From a virus, in the IMG/VR virus record IMGVR_UViG_3300030098_005444, positions 1-22,896 of that record: a stretch of DNA of 22,896 bases. One strand, 5' to 3'. Position numbers and translations under genes: made by a program. Shown here in pieces: positions 20,617 through 22,896 of the stretch. Position 1 is the stretch's first letter, and each line of letters starts with the position of its first letter. The notes below the pieces were generated by a model. The model saw only the letters and a list, made by a program, of their open reading frames with translations. It was not told the origin of the DNA and did not search any database.

Positions 20617-22896
20617 ATGTCGTCTAATGATAAAAGAGATTTAACAACTAAAGCGAATGATGGCGCAGTTTCTGATGGAAAAGGTAAAGGCGGTGGAGTT
20701 GATATTACAGGAGATGTAGTAACTTTACCTCCAGACGCAACAGATGTTATATTTACAAGCGTATGTGATAGTTCTTTAAGTGGAGTTGTTGATGCAAAAT
20801 TAGAAATGTCTTATGATAAAGAAAATTGGTGTCCGGCAGTGACTGAAGAGTATGCTGCTGGTACATCTGTTACAGGCTGGGGAAACTCAAGATATTTAGA
20901 TACAGTTCCTGGCACAGGTGTTAAAAAAAATAAATATTGCCAAGGTAAAAAAACTTATGATACTTCAGGTAATCCTGGAGGTTCAGCTAGAGACGTATTA
21001 TATGATTTTATGCAAAAAAATAAGCCATTTAATATTAATTGGTGGCATAAATCGGAGACAGTGCCTAGTGCTACATATAACCCAATAATTTTTAGACAAG
21101 GAAATAAAGATCCGTTTTCAAATGAAAAATATTTAAATTTATCAAAAGGTACTGGGGAAGATAAGAACAAATACCTCTCAGCACCATCAAACATAGCATA
21201 TGACACATTTACAAAATGCTTAGAAGTATCAGACTCAACTGACACAGGAGCCTTTTTAGAAATTGAAAACACCAGTGGAACAGGTTCTTCTGATTTTCAT
21301 GATGGAAAGGGAAATCCGGCTACTGCATCCACTAAATCTTGGACAATGAGTTTTTGGTACAAAAGCCCTAGTAATTCTGTACCTAACTCAACATCAGTAA
21401 TTAGATATATGGCATACTTTGGAGAATCTTGGGGACTTTACTTAGGCACTGATGGTAAATTTTATTTAAAAAATAGATATATTTACACTGAAATGATTAT
21501 GCCTACAGGTATAGATCTTTTTGATGGAAATTGGCACCATGTTACTTTTACATGGAGACATGATTCAGGTGGTTCAACTACTTCAACTGATTACAAGACT
21601 GCAGCAAACAATGCAACAGATCCAGGGTCTTCATTATTTATTGATGGACAACCTACTACAACAACAGCATGGACAACTTACCATACACTGCCTTCTTGGT
21701 CATATAGTGATATGGGAATTGCTGGATACAATCCTGGGTCTAGTTCTGCATTAGGGTCAGTGCCAGGAAGATATGCTCACCTTGCAATAGAGACAGGAGC
21801 ACAGGTTGCATCAGATGCCTCAACTAGATATAACAGTGGAGTACCTACAGATTTAAGCTCTACTGTACCTATCTATTTAAATTTTGAAAATGATTCCAAT
21901 GACTCTGGTACATCTTCTATTTCTTCATCAACTAATTTAGATGAACAAGGAACTGGGCATAGTAGTTCAGGAACTCCTGACAGTGATTATCCTTCAGTAG
22001 TACATGGAAGCATTTTTTCAATTGCTACACTTTCTAATACTAACATGAAAGCACAAATTACCAGGGACATATTCCATGAAAAAATGGGGGCAACTTCACC
22101 TTTTACAATAAATACGTGGTTTAATAGTAGTGCGCCACCAGAAGTTACGGCAACTGAAAATTTTGGTGTTACAAAATACCTAGACTGCAATAATGAAACA
22201 AACAAATCAGCAAGTTTTGACCAAAGAATGAGGACTGATCCTATTTTTTGGGATTCAAGTGCTTCAGCTACTTTATTTAAGCCTAATGGAGATTGGTCCG
22301 TATCTTTTTGGTTCAAATACACAGACAGCTCTGCATATGGAATAATTTGGGACATGAGAAACCCTGATGATGCAAACAAAAGAATGATTTTATATACAGG
22401 AAGCTCAGCAAACTATTTGTACCTTTTTGCTAGGCATGGTTCAGGGGGTAGTTACGCACAAAGAAATTATGGATCTGCTGCAAAAGCTCTTTTGCTTGAT
22501 GGTAACTGGCATCATGTTGTAATTACCAATGCAGCTTCTTCAAGTTCTACAAATGGAACAATGGGAGACACCACAACAAATATGAAGTTGTGGATTGATG
22601 GAGTATGTAAAGATTCAGGTGGCACAGACACAATGGGGAATTGGACTACTTCAGCAGACAATCTGCGTATGACTTTTGGAAATTCTGGAACTGAATCTCT
22701 TGGTTTAAATCAATATTACCCAATTGATCATGGTTTATCTAATGTATCTACATGGACAGTAGATTTAGCTTCAGACATAAGTGGAACTTCTTCAGCAAAA
22801 ATTTCTTCATTGTATGATAATGGTCCAACTGATTTAACAAATGAAACAGGGCTTTTGAATTGGTTTAGATGTGGAGATACTGCAGGAGATAATTTA
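20617..22896 (+). CDS. LamG-repeat tail/appendage protein (3' end beyond the window)
   Basis: ATG 20617 has GAAGGAA upstream, and the frame stays open to the window edge (760 codons, no stop). Concanavalin/LamG-like modules recur. Entry strands FNINWWHK (138), SWTMSFWYK (241), SPFTINTWF (494) and DWSVSFWFK (559) are visible. So are two DGNWHHV strands (303 and 628) and two IDG turns (SLFIDGQP near 339, KLWIDGVC near 657). Phage LamG proteins bind glycans or form fibres/baseplate parts, so host recognition is likely. N-terminal residues 1-120 could be a virion attachment domain. Confidence 0.8.
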   Translation, partial: MSSNDKRDLTTKANDGAVSDGKGKGGGVDITGDVVTLPPDATDVIFTSVCDSSLSGVVDAKLEMSYDKENWCPAVTEEYAAGTSVTGWGNSRYLDTVPGTGVKKNKYCQGKKTYDTSGNPGGSARDVLYDFMQKNKPFNINWWHKSETVPSATYNPIIFRQGNKDPFSNEKYLNLSKGTGEDKNKYLSAPSNIAYDTFTKCLEVSDSTDTGAFLEIENTSGTGSSDFHDGKGNPATASTKSWTMSFWYKSPSNSVPNSTSVIRYMAYFGESWGLYLGTDGKFYLKNRYIYTEMIMPTGIDLFDGNWHHVTFTWRHDSGGSTTSTDYKTAANNATDPGSSLFIDGQPTTTTAWTTYHTLPSWSYSDMGIAGYNPGSSSALGSVPGRYAHLAIETGAQVASDASTRYNSGVPTDLSSTVPIYLNFENDSNDSGTSSISSSTNLDEQGTGHSSSGTPDSDYPSVVHGSIFSIATLSNTNMKAQITRDIFHEKMGATSPFTINTWFNSSAPPEVTATENFGVTKYLDCNNETNKSASFDQRMRTDPIFWDSSASATLFKPNGDWSVSFWFKYTDSSAYGIIWDMRNPDDANKRMILYTGSSANYLYLFARHGSGGSYAQRNYGSAAKALLLDGNWHHVVITNAASSSSTNGTMGDTTTNMKLWIDGVCKDSGGTDTMGNWTTSADNLRMTFGNSGTESLGLNQYYPIDHGLSNVSTWTVDLASDISGTSSAKISSLYDNGPTDLTNETGLLNWFRCGDTAGDNL

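Noticed and set aside
20955-22379. Minus-strand frames opposite the LamG protein
   Set aside because: They are shadows of the single long open plus-strand frame running to the window edge.
1-22896. tRNA genes, CRISPR arrays, insertion sequences
   Set aside because: I saw no cloverleaf-like conserved T-loop, no spacer-repeat array and no transposase; absence by eye is not proof.

Overview
This window is an internal piece of a tailed double-stranded DNA phage (or prophage) genome. The DNA is AT-rich and densely packed, with short genes, stop-start overlaps and strong AAAGGAG-type ribosome binding sites. Signal peptides, a lipobox and sigma-54-like promoters point to a Gram-negative host that carries RpoN. 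A phage protein resembling the PHA/PHB-accumulation regulator DNA-binding domain fits a proteobacterial or bdellovibrio-like host, but that is only inference. No integrase or CI-like repressor is visible.

Layout: bases 1-11975 hold a leftward (minus-strand) early/replication block. From its promoter end it contains small early genes, a PhaR-like DNA-binding protein, a small lipoprotein, MazG, small membrane proteins (one SemiSWEET/PQ-loop-like), a primase-helicase fusion, a RecE/RecB-like exonuclease, a DUF669-type single-strand-binding candidate, a PolA-family DNA polymerase, and a PD-(D/E)XK-like nuclease. Embedded in this block on the opposite strand is a RusA-type Holliday junction resolvase (8626-9096). 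It has its own extended -10 promoter and a nearly leaderless start.

Bases 11976-12471 are a divergent control region of about 500 bp with no convincing gene. It contains four matches to the sigma-54 promoter consensus TGGCACG-N4-TTGCW, two firing left and two right. Two of them overlap face to face. The region also has a series of C-rich motifs, a long AT-stem hairpin capped by GCGAAGC, and a sigma-70-like promoter just before the rightward genes. A fifth, weaker sigma-54-like site lies inside the left block at 10834-10849.

Bases 12472-22896 hold the rightward packaging/virion block: an HExxH metallopeptidase-like protein, small terminase, a secreted ClpP-like serine protease, large terminase, a small membrane protein, portal, scaffold, major capsid protein, a strong terminator, a small virion-type protein, and a long LamG-repeat tail or appendage protein that runs off the right edge.

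The clearest unusual system is transcription control. The early/late junction appears wired to the host alternative sigma factor RpoN, which needs an activator ATPase and would tie phage gene expression to host physiology. All functional calls are from sequence reading alone.
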